The position numbers and the translations under genes are program-made. Of a stretch of 64,000 bases of DNA, positions 43,165 through 53,974 are shown piece by piece. Each line of letters begins with the position of its first letter. Position 1 is the stretch's first letter. The stretch covers positions 71,799,492-71,863,491 of the forward strand of contig NC_057867.1 of NCBI RefSeq assembly GCF_019393635.1. The letters are read 5' to 3'. The notes under the pieces were generated by a model that did no database searches, had not been told where the DNA came from, and was given only the letters and a program-made list of their open reading frames with translations. Source of the stretch: Dromiciops gliroides (taxonomy: Eukaryota; Chordata; Mammalia; Microbiotheria; Microbiotheriidae).

Positions 43165-43490
43165 TGGATTCAAAGAACCCTGGAAAGATTCATATGAACT
43201 CATTCAGACTAAAATGAACAGAGCCAAGCCAACAATCTATACGATGCCTACTATAGCCTAAAAAGGAAAACAACTGTGACAGACTCAAGAAATATGAGAC
43301 TAATTACGATTCTGTTAGACTGAAATGAAACATGCTTTCTATATTTTGACAGAGAGGGGTTAGATGTAAAATGATACTTATAATTTCAGATACAATCACT
43401 GTGGGAATTGGTTTTGTTAGCCTATACTTACTTGTAGGGAGAAGTAGGTGCATTGTGATAGTGGGGTAAACATTTTTTTTCAAAAAGAAA
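43165..43490 (+). mobile_element. Old LINE-1 3' UTR
   Basis: 'ccctggaaagattcatatga', 'tcagactaaaatgaacagag' and later TTTGACAGAGAGGG fit an old marsupial L1 3' end type. Diverged. Confidence 0.55.
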
Positions 43491-43529
43491 ATAATGCCAA
43501 CAAAATACTTTAAAATATACAGAAGAGAG

Positions 43530-44010
43530 AAGAAGGAAGTTCAGAACAGCACACAGAAAAACAGGATAATGTTGATACTATTATGATCAACTGAACATTT
43601 CCTTTAAAAGCAAGCTGTATGTAAAAGAGATTCACGGTTTCGCATACAATCCTTTTTCTTTCATTTGTACATGGAAATGGTCATGTTTGTCGGTGTTTAA
43701 GTTCATAAACAAAAAAAAGACATTTTGTTTAAAATTTAAAAGACCAAAAATAAATAGCAAACCTGAAACAAATAAAAAAGAAGAAATTTAGAAAGTTAGA
43801 GGAGAAAGAGAAACTTGAAAACAAAAGACTACAAAACTAAAAGTCAAGGAAACTAAAAACGTACATAAGCAATCAGAAGAAAGTTCAGAAGGAAACACAG
43901 ATAAGCAGAGCAGGTTTGGTATTATTATACTGAATCTAATATATATTTAAAAAACTATATAATTACCCAGTTTCATATACAATCCTCTTTTTCATTTCTG
44001 AATATGCATT
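43530..44010 (+). repeat. Pair of diverged direct repeats
   Basis: 43530-43680 and about 43875-44010 share, in the same order, 'gaagttcagaa', 'aacacagataagcag'-like, a TATTAT..TGAT/TGAA block and 'agtttcatatacaatcct' / 'ggtttcgcatacaatcct', then CTTTTTCATTTCT / CTTTCATTTGT. Probably two copies of one unknown repeat; the 190 bp between is A-rich. Confidence 0.5.
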
Positions 44011-44639
44011 TTTTTTTTTTGGATTTGTTAGGTTCACAATGAAAACCAAAACCACAAAACACTCCAAATGGGGGTGGAGTAGTGATTTGGTTACTAATCC
44101 CTCCCACAGCATATGCCAGTGGATTGAGTTATGTGGAAAGGCTCCAAGATCAGCTTTTGTTTTACAAAAGGTATATGAAGCATACACTTGCTTCTAAGCT
44201 CCTCCTATTTACTGTTTGGGAATCAAGTCACAGAATCAGGCCAGGCATAGGGCACTATGATAGTCGTGACAATGTGTCCCTGAACAGAGTAAAAGGAAGC
44301 TTTCACCCTAAAAAGGCCCTGTCATTACTTAGAATTAGTGTGGAGAAGTATATTTTTGCAAATAAATTGGCATCATAAGCTCCTGAACAGGCGCTTTCAT
44401 AATGCTTACTGACACATCTTATCAAGTCATTTAGGATGACATTCAGCAGAATTAAATGTCAAATCCTCCTGAGAAAACTGGCTTTAGCAAATGTCAGCCA
44501 GTCCCTCTGCCAGTTCATATACATACACTGTGGAGGATGTTTTTCAACCATGTTGCTATGTAACATACTCTGCATAAAGCTATAGATGTATGAATGAAAA
44601 TGACCAAGGAAAAGCTTTGCAGACTAGTCAAACCCCTGA
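44011..44639. other. Repeat-poor block, possible conserved noncoding DNA
   Basis: No repeat recognised. Around 44550 the word GTTGCTATGTAAC resembles an RFX X-box (GTTGCC-ATGG-AAC). The plus frame 44082-44378 (98 codons) has no motif. Confidence 0.35.
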
Positions 44640-44865
44640 AAGGTCATTTAATCCGATTCTTTATTCCTATTTATAAGGTCATAAATCTGGAGCTGGAAGA
44701 GACCTTAGAAATTACCTAAGTCCAATTCATTTCATTTTATCAATGAACAAACTGAGGTCCAGAGAGGGGGTAGCAATTTAAGAAAGGTCACAGAGATAGT
44801 AAATAGATGAGTCAAGTTTCAAATCCAAGCCTCCTACTCCAACCCATGGGTCTTTCTACCATTCC
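44640..44865 (-). mobile_element. MIR-like SINE
   Basis: 'tggagctggaagagacctta', 'tttatcaatgaacaaactgagg' in part, 'aagaaaggtcacagagatag', 'tcaaatccaagcctcctac'. Confidence 0.6.
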
Positions 44866-45339
44866 ATATCATCCAGGGCTAGACTACTTCCATCACTGAG
44901 ACAAATAATTTGCTATTCTTGGTGGAATAAGATGACATCCCTGACCCATAATTACTGGTGCATGTGTGAATTGTTTTCCTAATAGTGAAGACAGGCCTGC
45001 ACCAATATATCCATATGCCCTCTCCAATAGGCAACAAAAGTTAAATATTCACATGTTGCCTTCCAGGGCAGTAAGCAACAGCTGTTCCTTACCTTACTTC
45101 AGAGGGCTGAACAGAGCCACCAACAGATCTCTGAGCAAGTGTCCTGTTGTCATCTATAGAACAGAAAATGGACCAGAAGCATAAAGGGCACCATTCAGTC
45201 CTGAGCCTAAAGAACCTGAGGGACAACACAAATCCCTGAAGTGAACACACTATTAGGGAACACCATACATTTTGTGAAAACCTGTTTCCATGACTAGAAT
45301 TGTATTTTTTCAATAGCTCATGAAAATGGTGGGTATTTT
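44866..45339. other. No assignable feature
   Basis: Unassigned. Overlapping short frames (44966-45184 plus, 45089-45313 minus) have no motif. Confidence 0.5.
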
Positions 45340-46215
45340 CTTTTTTTAAAAAAATTTCATTAATGACATTTTATTTCTCCTAAGATACATGTAAAGACAA
45401 TTTTTGTTCAATCCTAATTTTTAAGGAATTACTTTTTCAGAGAGCTTTTGTACCTCCTTTTCCTCATTGGCTTTTTGTACCTCTTTTACAATTTGGCCCA
45501 GTCTGTTTTTTAAGGTGTTATTTTCTTCAGTATTTTTTTTTGTCTCCTTTACCAAGTTGTTGACTTTTTTCATGACTTTCTTGCATCACTCTCATTTCTC
45601 TTTCCATTTTTTCCTCTACCTTTCGTACTTTGTTTTAAGTCTTTTTGAGTGCTTCTATGGCCTGAGACCAATTCATATTTTTCTTAGAAACTTTGGATAT
45701 AGGAGCTTTGACTTTGTTATCTTCTTCTGAGGGTGTATTTTGATCTTCTTTGTCATCCTAGAAATTTTCTAGGGTCAGCATTTTTTTTTCTGTTTGTTCA
45801 TTTCTGCTCACTTCACTTTGCATGAATTCATATGTCTTTATAGGTTTTTCTGAAATCCGCCAGCTCATCATTTCTTATAGCACAGTAATATTCCATTATA
45901 ATCATATATCACAATATGTTCAGCCATTCTCCAATTAATGGGCATCCCCTCAATTTCCAATTCTTTGTCACCACAAAAAAGCCACTATAAGTATTTTTAT
46001 ACAAATAGGTCCTTTCCCCTTTTTTATGAACTCTTTGGGATACAGACCTAGTAGTGGTATTGCTGGATCAAAGGGTATGTACAGATTTATAGCCCTTTGG
46101 CCATAGTTAGAAATTGTTCTCCAGAATGGTTGTATCAGTTCACAATTCCACCAACAATTCATTAGTATCTCTATTTTCCCACATCCCCTCCAATATTTGT
46201 CATTTTCCTATACCA
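45340..46215 (-). mobile_element. LINE-1/HAL1-like element with ORF1-type segment next to its 3' end
   Basis: Minus strand. 46215-45800 holds L1 ORF2 C-terminal coding: frame 45968-46162 reads QPFWRTISNYGQRAINLYIPFDPAIPLLGLYPKE. 45800-45420 reads as a Lys/Glu/Leu-rich coiled-coil-like stretch resembling L1 ORF1 (words such as 'agttgttgactttt' and 'tcttcagtattttt' antisense). 45410-45340 is the L1 3' terminus (acatgtaaagacaat). ORF2 then ORF1-like then 3' end is not the normal L1 order. Confidence 0.75.
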
Positions 46216-46299
46216 GTTGCCTTCCTTAAGATAAAGGAACAAACAGCATTATAATATGGTACTTATTTGAATGAGTCAGTTAACAGAGAATAACCCTGT

Positions 46300-46420
46300 C
46301 ATGCATGACAATAGGCAAGGCATTGCACCTTTCTGGGCCTAAGTTTCTTCACCTGTAGAATAAAGGGGTTAGACTAGGTGACTTCTAAGGTCCCTTACAA
46401 TTCCAGATCTCTGATTTGAT
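46300..46420 (+). mobile_element. MIR-like SINE fragment
   Basis: 'gcacctttctgggcctaag', 'ttcttcacctgtagaataaa', 'ggttagactaggtgacttct', 'aaggtcccttacaattcc'. Confidence 0.6.
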
Positions 46421-46764
46421 AGGAATAGTAGTGGCTTGAACAACCAAAGCTCCACTTAGTGGCTGGCATCCTGGGCAGATAAGTTATAACTGAAATACTC
46501 ACCAGAGGACCAAGAAAGAGTTCTCGAAAGCAGTGATGTCACCCTCAAACAGAAATGTAGGCCACACAAAAGTAGAGAAGAATTCCTGGGTCATATTGAC
46601 TTAGAAGCTCACATATTCACATTATCTATGATCTATTCCATTTTTATTTTGCTAAAATACTTCACAATTACATTCAAAACTAGGCTGTTTAAGACCTCTA
46701 AAGTATTAGAAACTATGCTGAGAGAGAAATAGGCCCATTAAATCATTTAACTGTTTCAATTTTT
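46421..46764. other. No assignable feature
   Basis: Unassigned AT-rich sequence. Confidence 0.5.
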
Positions 46765-46907
46765 GGGGGGGTGAGGCAATTGGGGTTAAGTGACTTGCCC
46801 AGGGTCACACAGCTAGTAAGGGTCAAGTGTCTGAGGCCGGATTCGAACTCAGGTCCTCCTGAATCCAGGGCCAGTACTTTATCCACTGCTCCGCCTAGCT
46901 GCCCCAA
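46765..46907 (-). mobile_element. tRNA-derived SINE, mixed subfamily characters
   Basis: Reverse-complement full SINE. It has the subfamily A tail (CAATTGCCTCAC) but a subfamily B-like internal TTGACCCTT. B box GTTCGAATC is closer to a true tRNA B box than in any other copy here. Confidence 0.94.
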
Positions 46908-48059
46908 AACCTAATATTAAACAATGTTTTTTTAACACTATAATTGATAATGAGTTACTTTGAGCTCTTAGTAATGACCATTTTTTATCTGAGAGGAAGA
47001 GAGTTCTAACTTTAGTAATCTGGAAGCAATATTGATATAAAATTGTTCAGGGATTCATTTGATAAGTATGCTTATCAACATTCAGAAAAAATTTAATAAC
47101 TGAGAAAATTAATAACTGGTTTATTACATTCTCAGAGTACAGTCCCATGGTACACAAAAACCAATGGGCAATAAGTAACATTTAAAAAAATCTTATATAC
47201 TCTTTAGTTCTACCAGCAAGAAAGAATACAGTTGGGATTTAACAGAGGGCAAAAGGAAAGGTAAAGATTTACACACCAAAGAGCCAATAGCAGAAGGGGA
47301 AGATCTACATCAGGTAAAGTAATAATTCGATCAGCAAATAACAGGGGATTTTAATTGGAATTTGCAGACATATAGACCAAAAATTAACCAGACAGCACCA
47401 GGTTTAAAGTTAGATGTCTCAGCTAAAGTAAATTAAGGTAATAGAGCTGAGCCAAAAACTCTTGTCATTTAACTGAGCTAAACTTTTAAAGGTCTCAGCT
47501 AAAAAGAAGGTGGCTTCACATAATTATGGGGCTTGCTGTCTCAGACAAAGTGGTAGCAATACTAAAATTCTCTTACCATACGATCATGTTTCACCTGAAT
47601 TTTGTTGATCTTTTAGCCTCTGACTGGTCTAAAAGAATTCACTATTTCACTAACTAATCACTAGCAAATCTTTTGACTTCCTTCTCCTGTAGGGGATACA
47701 AGTATGAACTTTTCCCCAGGCTACTATGATCAGATTGAAATTCTGAGACCAGAGTAAGCTCTAAATCAGGAATGAATAAAGTGGATCTTTAGTTAGTCCT
47801 CCCTCTTTCTTCCCTTTGTGCTTCTTTCCTCCATTCAGTATCTCTTCCTTCACCCTTCCAAGTACTCAAGGCCTCTCCTATAAAGAAGAACACCATCTGA
47901 CAAATAAATGTTATTAAGGTGTTATATAACTCTTATAAGATTACATATATGTTATAATATAATAACTTTTTGTCAAGAGGTCCCTTGTGACACTGAGGGC
48001 CCAGTGTGGGACTTTTCCTACTTGTTTTCTTCACCCAGCTCACCTGAGAATTTCAGGTC
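46908..48059. other. No assignable feature
   Basis: About 1.15 kb of AT-rich DNA with no repeat I can name and no credible gene. It may contain an old unclassified element, as internal phrases (ctcagctaaa) recur three times between 47418 and 47495. Confidence 0.45.
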
Positions 48060-48420
48060 CAACTCTGTTATTTGAAAAATGGGAATGTGGAACTGGATTA
48101 AATGACCTCAAGGTCTCTTTCAGTCTTGAAATCTCCATCAATTAGTCAAATAACAAGTATTGATTAAGGGTCTGCTAGGTGCCAGGCTTGCTGACACCTA
48201 GTACCTGCTGAGAATACAAGCACAAAGAACGAAATCATCACTGCGTGCAGGGGGCTTATGTTCTAATGGGAGACAACAAATACTTGTGAAATTTATACAC
48301 CATAAATACAAAGTACTTAAATACAAGGTAGGGAGGGAAAATACTAATGGGACTGGGGGATGAAGAAGGGTTTCCTAGAGAATACAGGGTCTGAGCTTTA
48401 TCTTAAGGAAAGGTGGGGGG

Positions 48421-48584
48421 CAGCTAGGTGGCGCAGTGGATAGAGCACCAGCGCTGGATTCAGGAGGACCTGAGTTCAAATCCAGGCTCAGACACTTGAC
48501 ACTTTCTAGCTGTGTGACCTTGGGCAAGTCACTTAACCCTCATTGCCCCACAAAACAACAACAACAACAACAAAAAAAACACAA
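48421..48584 (+). mobile_element. tRNA-derived SINE (subfamily B) in L2
   Basis: Full SINE with an ACAACAACAAC tail. Flanking GAAAGGTGGGGG occurs on both sides (about 48408-48420 and 48585-48597). Confidence 0.95.
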
Positions 48585-48856
48585 GAAAGGTGGGGGGGCT
48601 CTAGGAGGTACAGTGTCATTGTTTGAATAACAGAAGGAAGGCCAGTTTTGATGGATATCAGAGTACAGGAAGGGATATGTTATACAATAAGCCTGGAAAG
48701 AGAGGTTGGGACCAGATTGAATAAGGCTTTAAAGGCAACTAGGAGCCAACTGACTGATCGAGGAACGAAATCGCATAGTCAGATCTTCTCTTGAGGAAGA
48801 TCACTTTGGAAGCAGCATGTAGGATAGACTGGAATAGTTCAAAACTTAAGTCATGG

Positions 48857-49030
48857 GGCAGCTAGGTGGCACAGTGGATAGAGCACCGGCCCTGGTTTCA
48901 GAAGGATCTGAGTTCAAACGGCCTCAGACACTTGACACTTACTAACTGTGTGATCCTGGGCAAGTCACTTAACTCTCACTGCCCCGCCGAAAAACAAAAA
49001 ACAAAAAAACCCCAACAACAACAACAACAA
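48857..49030 (+). mobile_element. tRNA-derived SINE (subfamily B) in L2
   Basis: Full SINE with CCCCAACAACAACAACAAC tail. Short TSD-like AACTTAAG on both sides (near 48843 and 49034). Confidence 0.93.
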
Positions 49031-49813
49031 AAATAACTTAAGGCAGGGAGTCTGATAAGAAGGCTGTTGCAATAGTCTAGGTGAGAGGTGATGAGGGCCC
49101 ACACTAAAGTGGTTGGATATGAGAGATGTTATAAATTCAGAAGCAGCCATGTGAAACAACTAATGGAATAGATAAGGTGAAGGAGAGTGAGGAATATAAG
49201 ATAATGCTGAGGTTATGAATTTCGCAGACTAGAAGGATGGTGGTGCCTTGGGCAGGAATAGGGACATGTGGAAGAGGAGATAGTTTAAGGGGATAGAAAA
49301 TGAGTTCAGTTTTAGATAATTAGAAGTGACCAACAGATAATTTGTGATATGAAACTGAAGCTTGTGGGAGAAACAGGGGCTGGAGAGATAGAACTGGGAG
49401 TCATCTGTATATCTATGATAGTTCCTTGGGAGCCAATGAAGTAACCAAGAAAGAAAGTAAATGAAGATGAAAAAAAGGCCCAGAACAAAAGCTTGAGGGG
49501 GTGTTGTTATACAAATGATGAGCCAGGAAAGAGGCCTAAAGAGTGGCCAGACAGGTGGATGGTGAACCAGGAGAGAATTAGAGCCACCAGGGCCCAGAGG
49601 GGAAAGAGCATCCAAGAGGAGAAGATGGTCAATAAGAATAGAAGCATGAAATGAAAACTGAGAAAAGACCATCAGAATTGGCAATTACAAGATCACTGGT
49701 GCATCTGAAGATAGTCATTTCAATTGAATGATGATGTTGAAAACCATATTGCAAAGGATTGAGGAATGAGGGAGAGGAGAGATAATGGAGGCAGTGAGTA
49801 CAGATAGCTTTTT

Positions 49814-49957
49814 TTTTAATTAATAAAGTATTTTTTTTTCTGTTACATGTAAAGATAGTTCTCAACTTTTGTTTATACAAGCTTTTCAATTTCAGATTTT
49901 TCTCCCTCCCTCCCCTCCCTCCCCCCCTCCCCTAGACAGCAGGTAATTTGATATAGG

Positions 49958-50030
<73 letters not shown>

Positions 50031-50343
50031 TAATAACATTAATCCTATTTCTGCATTAGTCATGTTATAAGAGAAAAAATCAGAGCAATGATGAAAATCC
50101 TCAAAATAGAAAAAAAACAACAGCATCAAAAACAAAAGAAATAGTATGGTTCATTTAGCATCTATACTCCGCAGTTCTTTTTTTCTTTTTCCCTGGATTT
50201 GGAGATCCTCTTCTATCATGAGTTCCCTGGAACTCTTCTGTACCATTGCATTGGTGAGAAGAATCTAGTCCATCACAGTAGATCAACACTCAATGTTGAT
50301 GATACTGTGTACAATGTTCTTCTAGTTCTGCTCATCTCACTCA
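49814..50343 (-). mobile_element. Young LINE-1 3' end with 15-bp TSD
   Basis: 5'-truncated L1 3' UTR on the minus strand. Perfect TSD TACAGATAGCTTTTT at 49799-49813 and 50344-50358. Ends ATACTTTATTAATTAAAA with the AAGCTTGTATAAACAAAAG block, the same subfamily as the L1 part of the U6 chimera and the copy at 59177. Confidence 0.94.
49963..50030. repeat. (TA)n(CA)n microsatellite inside L1
   Basis: About 26 TA units followed by about 8 CA units, located where other L1 copies have a short 'ggttatatatgtac' word. Confidence 0.98.
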
Positions 50344-50655
50344 TACAGATAGCTTTTTAAAGGAGTTTGGCTAAGAAAGGAAGGCAAGATATAGGAAAAT
50401 GGCTTAAGGGGGGGTGGCAAGGTCTACAGAAGGTTTTTCAAAGATGGGGGAGATGGGTGTGAATGAAAGCATGAGGGAAGGACATAGTGGAAAGGGAGAG
50501 ATTGAAACTTGAGAAAGAGAGAGGATGATTGTGGATGGAATCTGTTGGAGAAGACGAGAGGGTATGGGATCAAGTGGCCAAGCAGAGGGCTTAGTATTGG
50601 CAGAATGAACAGCCACATCAACACTGCTATCCTCTACGACCTCCCTCATAACTAA

Positions 50656-51264
50656 ATAAGCCCCAATTACTGTTCCTCACAGTTTGCCTTTACTCCAGGA
50701 GATGGCACTCTTTCTCTTTTTCACAGTGGACCAGCTCACTAAACTGGCCCATTTGGGACAAGTCTCCAAGGCTTTTTTAAACAGGGTCAAAAAATGAGCA
50801 CATTTCCATTATTCTTAATTCTTCTTTGTACAAAGTCCCCATAAGCCCAAGTCTCACATTTACTGAGGCTTATAGAAGAAAAAAGGAAGGGAAAGTGGGT
50901 ATGATCCCTTTAAGTGGCTTTTGGTCTCCATGCTCCTTATAAAAGCTTATGGTAAATGACCAGATTCTACCTACTCAAGTCCTCTCCCTTCCTGCCCTCC
51001 CCATACCCACCCCCCCAGCATCCCAGAATGTTTCTTGTTTATGCTAGTGCTTCCTACGGATTTTTCCAGCTGCAAGGCATATAGCTACCCCCTTTTCTCA
51101 TTTCTCCCCTGGGGGAGTTGGCATGGATTATTTAAATTAAAACAGGGTTGTTTCTTGAAAGGCCTCCAAAGGAGAGGAGGGAGCTTTAGAACTGGCTGCT
51201 CCTAGCACGGGAGTGCTAGTGGTTGGTGGCTTGCAAACTGAATACCAATGAGTGAATGAAAAAG
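50656..51264. other. No assignable feature
   Basis: Unassigned, repeat-poor, with short C-rich tracts near 51008. No credible frame. Confidence 0.5.
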
Positions 51265-51385
51265 TCATTATTAAAGGATTATAGCAAGCTAAGCATTGTG
51301 CTAAGCAATGAGGATAGAAATACAAAAGTAAAGACAGACCTTGACCTCAAGGGAGAGCCAGCACACATATGGGCCCTTTTCAGGG
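51265..51385 (-). mobile_element. LINE-2 3' end
   Basis: 'gctaagcattgtgctaagca', 'gtaaagacagaccttgacct', 'caagggagagccagcacac'. Reverse-complement L2 terminus. Confidence 0.7.
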
Positions 51386-51654
51386 AAGGCAAGTGAAACC
51401 TTAAGGCTGGAACATGGCAGGGTTGATCGAATCATGCTTGACATGGTTTACAATTCCAGAACCTGAGGGAAGAGGTGAGCTAGGGCTGCAAGGAAGTTGC
51501 AACAGAAGAGGCGGCTGGAAAGGAGAGAGGGCGATATCAAGCATGATTGGAGCTCTCCTGAAATCATGGGCCGTGAGGAACACTGCTCACTGCTGGCCAA
51601 GTATGTGAAATGCCTCTTCCCCCATCTCAGAAACCCCTCCCCCCAATAAAGATG

Positions 51655-52010
51655 GTCTTTGAGTTCATGCCATATGATTATCATTTAAGAAAATGGGGAT
51701 ATTTGGCCTGGAGGAAAGACATAGGAGAGAGACTGTCCACATATCCGAATGACTGTCTCATCAAAGAGATTAGGTTTATTCTGCTTGGCCCCATAGGCTA
51801 GTAGTGGGGCAAGGAGTGGGGCTAAGTTGCAGAGAGAGTGAGGCTTACTAACACTGAAATCTATCCAGAAATGGAATAAACAACTGCCATAGATAAATCT
51901 CCATTAAGCAAAAACTGGATAAGCATTTATTGAGTATGGAATGGTAGGGATTCTAGCCCAGGTATCAGTTGGCTAAATGGCCTCTGAGATCCTGAGAGTC
52001 AATGTTTAAT
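51655..52010 (+). mobile_element. CR1/L3 LINE 3' end
   Basis: 'gaaaatggggatatttggcct', 'ggaggaaagacataggag', 'tttattctgcttggcccca', 'atggaataaacaactgcca', 'ggcctctgagatcctgagag' follow the L3 3' part in order on the plus strand. Confidence 0.75.
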
Positions 52011-52189
52011 CCAAGGATGTTTTGTGTCCAAGACATGACATAAGAAACAGCATCAAGGTCATGTAGGGGAAAGGAGCTCTTATACAGAGAACTTATGGGA
52101 AGACAGGACAAAAAGTGATAGAGTTGGTGTTCATGGATGGTGACTTACCCTGGTGCTAGGAGTGGTCACATGGATTCAATCACGTATCA

Positions 52190-52330
52190 GCTGAATTCAA
52201 GAAACCCTTAATTTGGTGCCCACCATATGCAAGGCCCTGTTGTACAAGCTGGGGATATAAGCAGAAAAATGGTAGCTCTTGCCCTCAGGGAACTTACAGA
52301 CCTGGAGAGTTAGAAATATGCCAGAAAGGG
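52190..52330 (-). mobile_element. LINE-2 3' end
   Basis: 'gcccaccatatgcaaggccc', 'gtacaagctggggatataag', 'ttgccctcagggaacttac'. Confidence 0.72.
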
Positions 52331-52794
52331 GGATTTAGGCCCTATACAATGAAGGTAATTTTGTGAAGATAATCACAAAGCAATGGGCTGCCAAGGGAAA
52401 ACTGGGAATCTCCGGTTCTAAGAAATTAAGAATGAAAGACTAAATTCTGACTTGTTTTGTTGAACTTGGTGTTATCCTACTTGTAGGTGGAAGATTATAC
52501 TAGAATAACCTTCAAGCATCCATCACCTTACTTAAACTTTCTCAAATTGCCTGGATTTGACTGTAAATTTGTTGAACCAGTTTTCAATAAGCACTTAGAT
52601 TCTCTCCAACTCTGGCCATATAACTTTGCAAAAGGAAAATGGAGGGTAGGGAAGAGTGAATTTATTAATTCAGGTACTGAGGTTTGGCTCCAAGGACTAT
52701 GGTGGGAATTTAAGAATCTCTGGCACCTATGTAGAGGATGTACTGTGGGATGCATCATTGCAATATTCTCCAAATGAAACTTATGTAACATTAA
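52331..52794. other. No assignable feature
   Basis: Two long frames cross here in antisense (52487-52777 plus, 96 codons; 52528-52791 minus, 87 codons). Neither has a motif, and their overlap suggests chance. Confidence 0.45.
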
Positions 52795-52985
52795 TAGGTG
52801 ACACTAATAGAGTACTATGAGGTTTGCAAAATGCTTTATATATACATATATGTAACATTATTCCATCTGAGTCTCACAAACAACCCTGTAAGAAATGTAC
52901 TCAAAATGTGTCACCCCCATTTTACAGATGGAAGAAACCAAGGCTGAAGGGTTAAGTTATTAAAGATCACACAGCTAGAAGTATC
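52795..52985 (-). mobile_element. MIR-type SINE
   Basis: 'aggtttgcaaaatgctttat', 'ctgagtctcacaaacaaccc', 'ccattttacagatggaagaa', 'aagatcacacagctagaag'. Confidence 0.7.
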
Positions 52986-53974
52986 ACATGGGTAACTACA
53001 CTCCTTCTGCCCCTGTAAAAGGCTGGCCCTGGGACTACCTTTTTTATCCTGGTCTGCATCTAAGACCAGGCCCAGCTGAAGCTAATCTAGCTGTCCCCCT
53101 TTCCCACCCACACTCCTTTTTTAAACAAACTGTAGCTTTGGAATGTTTTGCTTTGCTGGTAGAAGGCTCAATTTACAAAGATCTCTCATGAACTCATCTC
53201 AAAACAGAGCAAATGAAACAAGAGACGAAGTCCCAGTCTTCCTTTCCTCTGGAGGGAAAAGGAAAAGGGGGAGGGCGAAGTCTGTGGTGACACAGTGTTT
53301 TCAGAAAATGCCTTTTTATGACTTAAGGGAATCTCTTTCAAAAACCAAATCACCTCCTGTAATGAGAGACCATAAGAGCATTTTTTTTCTTCCCTTCTAC
53401 TATTTTGTCGATATATTTCTACAATCTGCCCAAATGGAGAAGTTTGGGCCTTGGTATTTTTCCCTTGATTCCTTCAGTTATTATTGTCTCATTACACAGT
53501 CATTTGTACACTGTTTTGGCAGACATTTACCGTTGCATAAATTAAAGTCACAGAATCTCGTTTTGCCTACAGGTCTTTATGAAAATACCAGCAACATTTT
53601 TATTTGAATGTCAAAGTTTGTCAACCATTAAACTGATGGATTTTTCATTATACAATCCAATAGAAGAGGCAATCTTCAGTTTGTATGCAACATTACTCCG
53701 AGAAAAAGACTCATCGTTGAAAAATCCTTCCTGCTTATGCTTAAAAAATGATATTCCTTTCACGTGAAAGCCACATGTTTTCAAGCTATCTTTATACATG
53801 AATTGTTCCATTAATATGCCTAGCATAGGTAGAGCATACTAATTCACTTCACCTGCCTATTCACTAGGAGGAAAACTCACTCTCTAGTTTTAAACTCTTT
53901 CCAAATGAATCTGAGGGTCAAGCAGTTTAATTTAGCTCATGGATCTCCAGAAAACTCTCTCAGATTAACGGATT
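52986..53974. other. Repeat-free kilobase, best conserved-noncoding candidate
   Basis: No mobile element recognised for about 1 kb, in a window where such gaps are rare. The 154-codon plus frame 53143-53607 is the longest frame in the window that is not a repeat. It shows no signal peptide, domain or motif, and a polyphenylalanine-like TTTT stretch drives part of it. Composition is even and AT-rich from 53290 to 53830, as in developmental enhancers. Confidence 0.4.

Larger units (their letters stand above)
48140..50655 (-). mobile_element. Longest LINE-2 copy, with RT domain remains, split by three insertions
   Basis: Minus strand L2, about 1.7 kb net, from its 3' end (48140) into ORF2 reverse transcriptase. 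Frame 49229-49684 (151 codons) reads PPQAFVLGLFFIFIYF at residues 62-77 (RT motif PQGSVLGPLLFIIY) and YTDD at 92-95 (YADD catalytic motif, Ala to Thr). Frame 50404-50649 covers DPIPSRLLQQI (RT upstream part). Interrupted by SINEs at 48421-48584 and 48857-49030 and an L1 at 49814-50343. Non-functional. Confidence 0.9.

Noticed and set aside
46908-48059. Possible LTR element
   Set aside because: A T-rich region with an AATAAA-type word, but no matching borders, terminal repeats or coding remains could be identified.
53143-53607. 154-codon plus frame as a possible protein gene
   Set aside because: No domain, no recognisable similarity, mixed composition and no evident promoter or splice context. 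More likely chance in conserved noncoding DNA.
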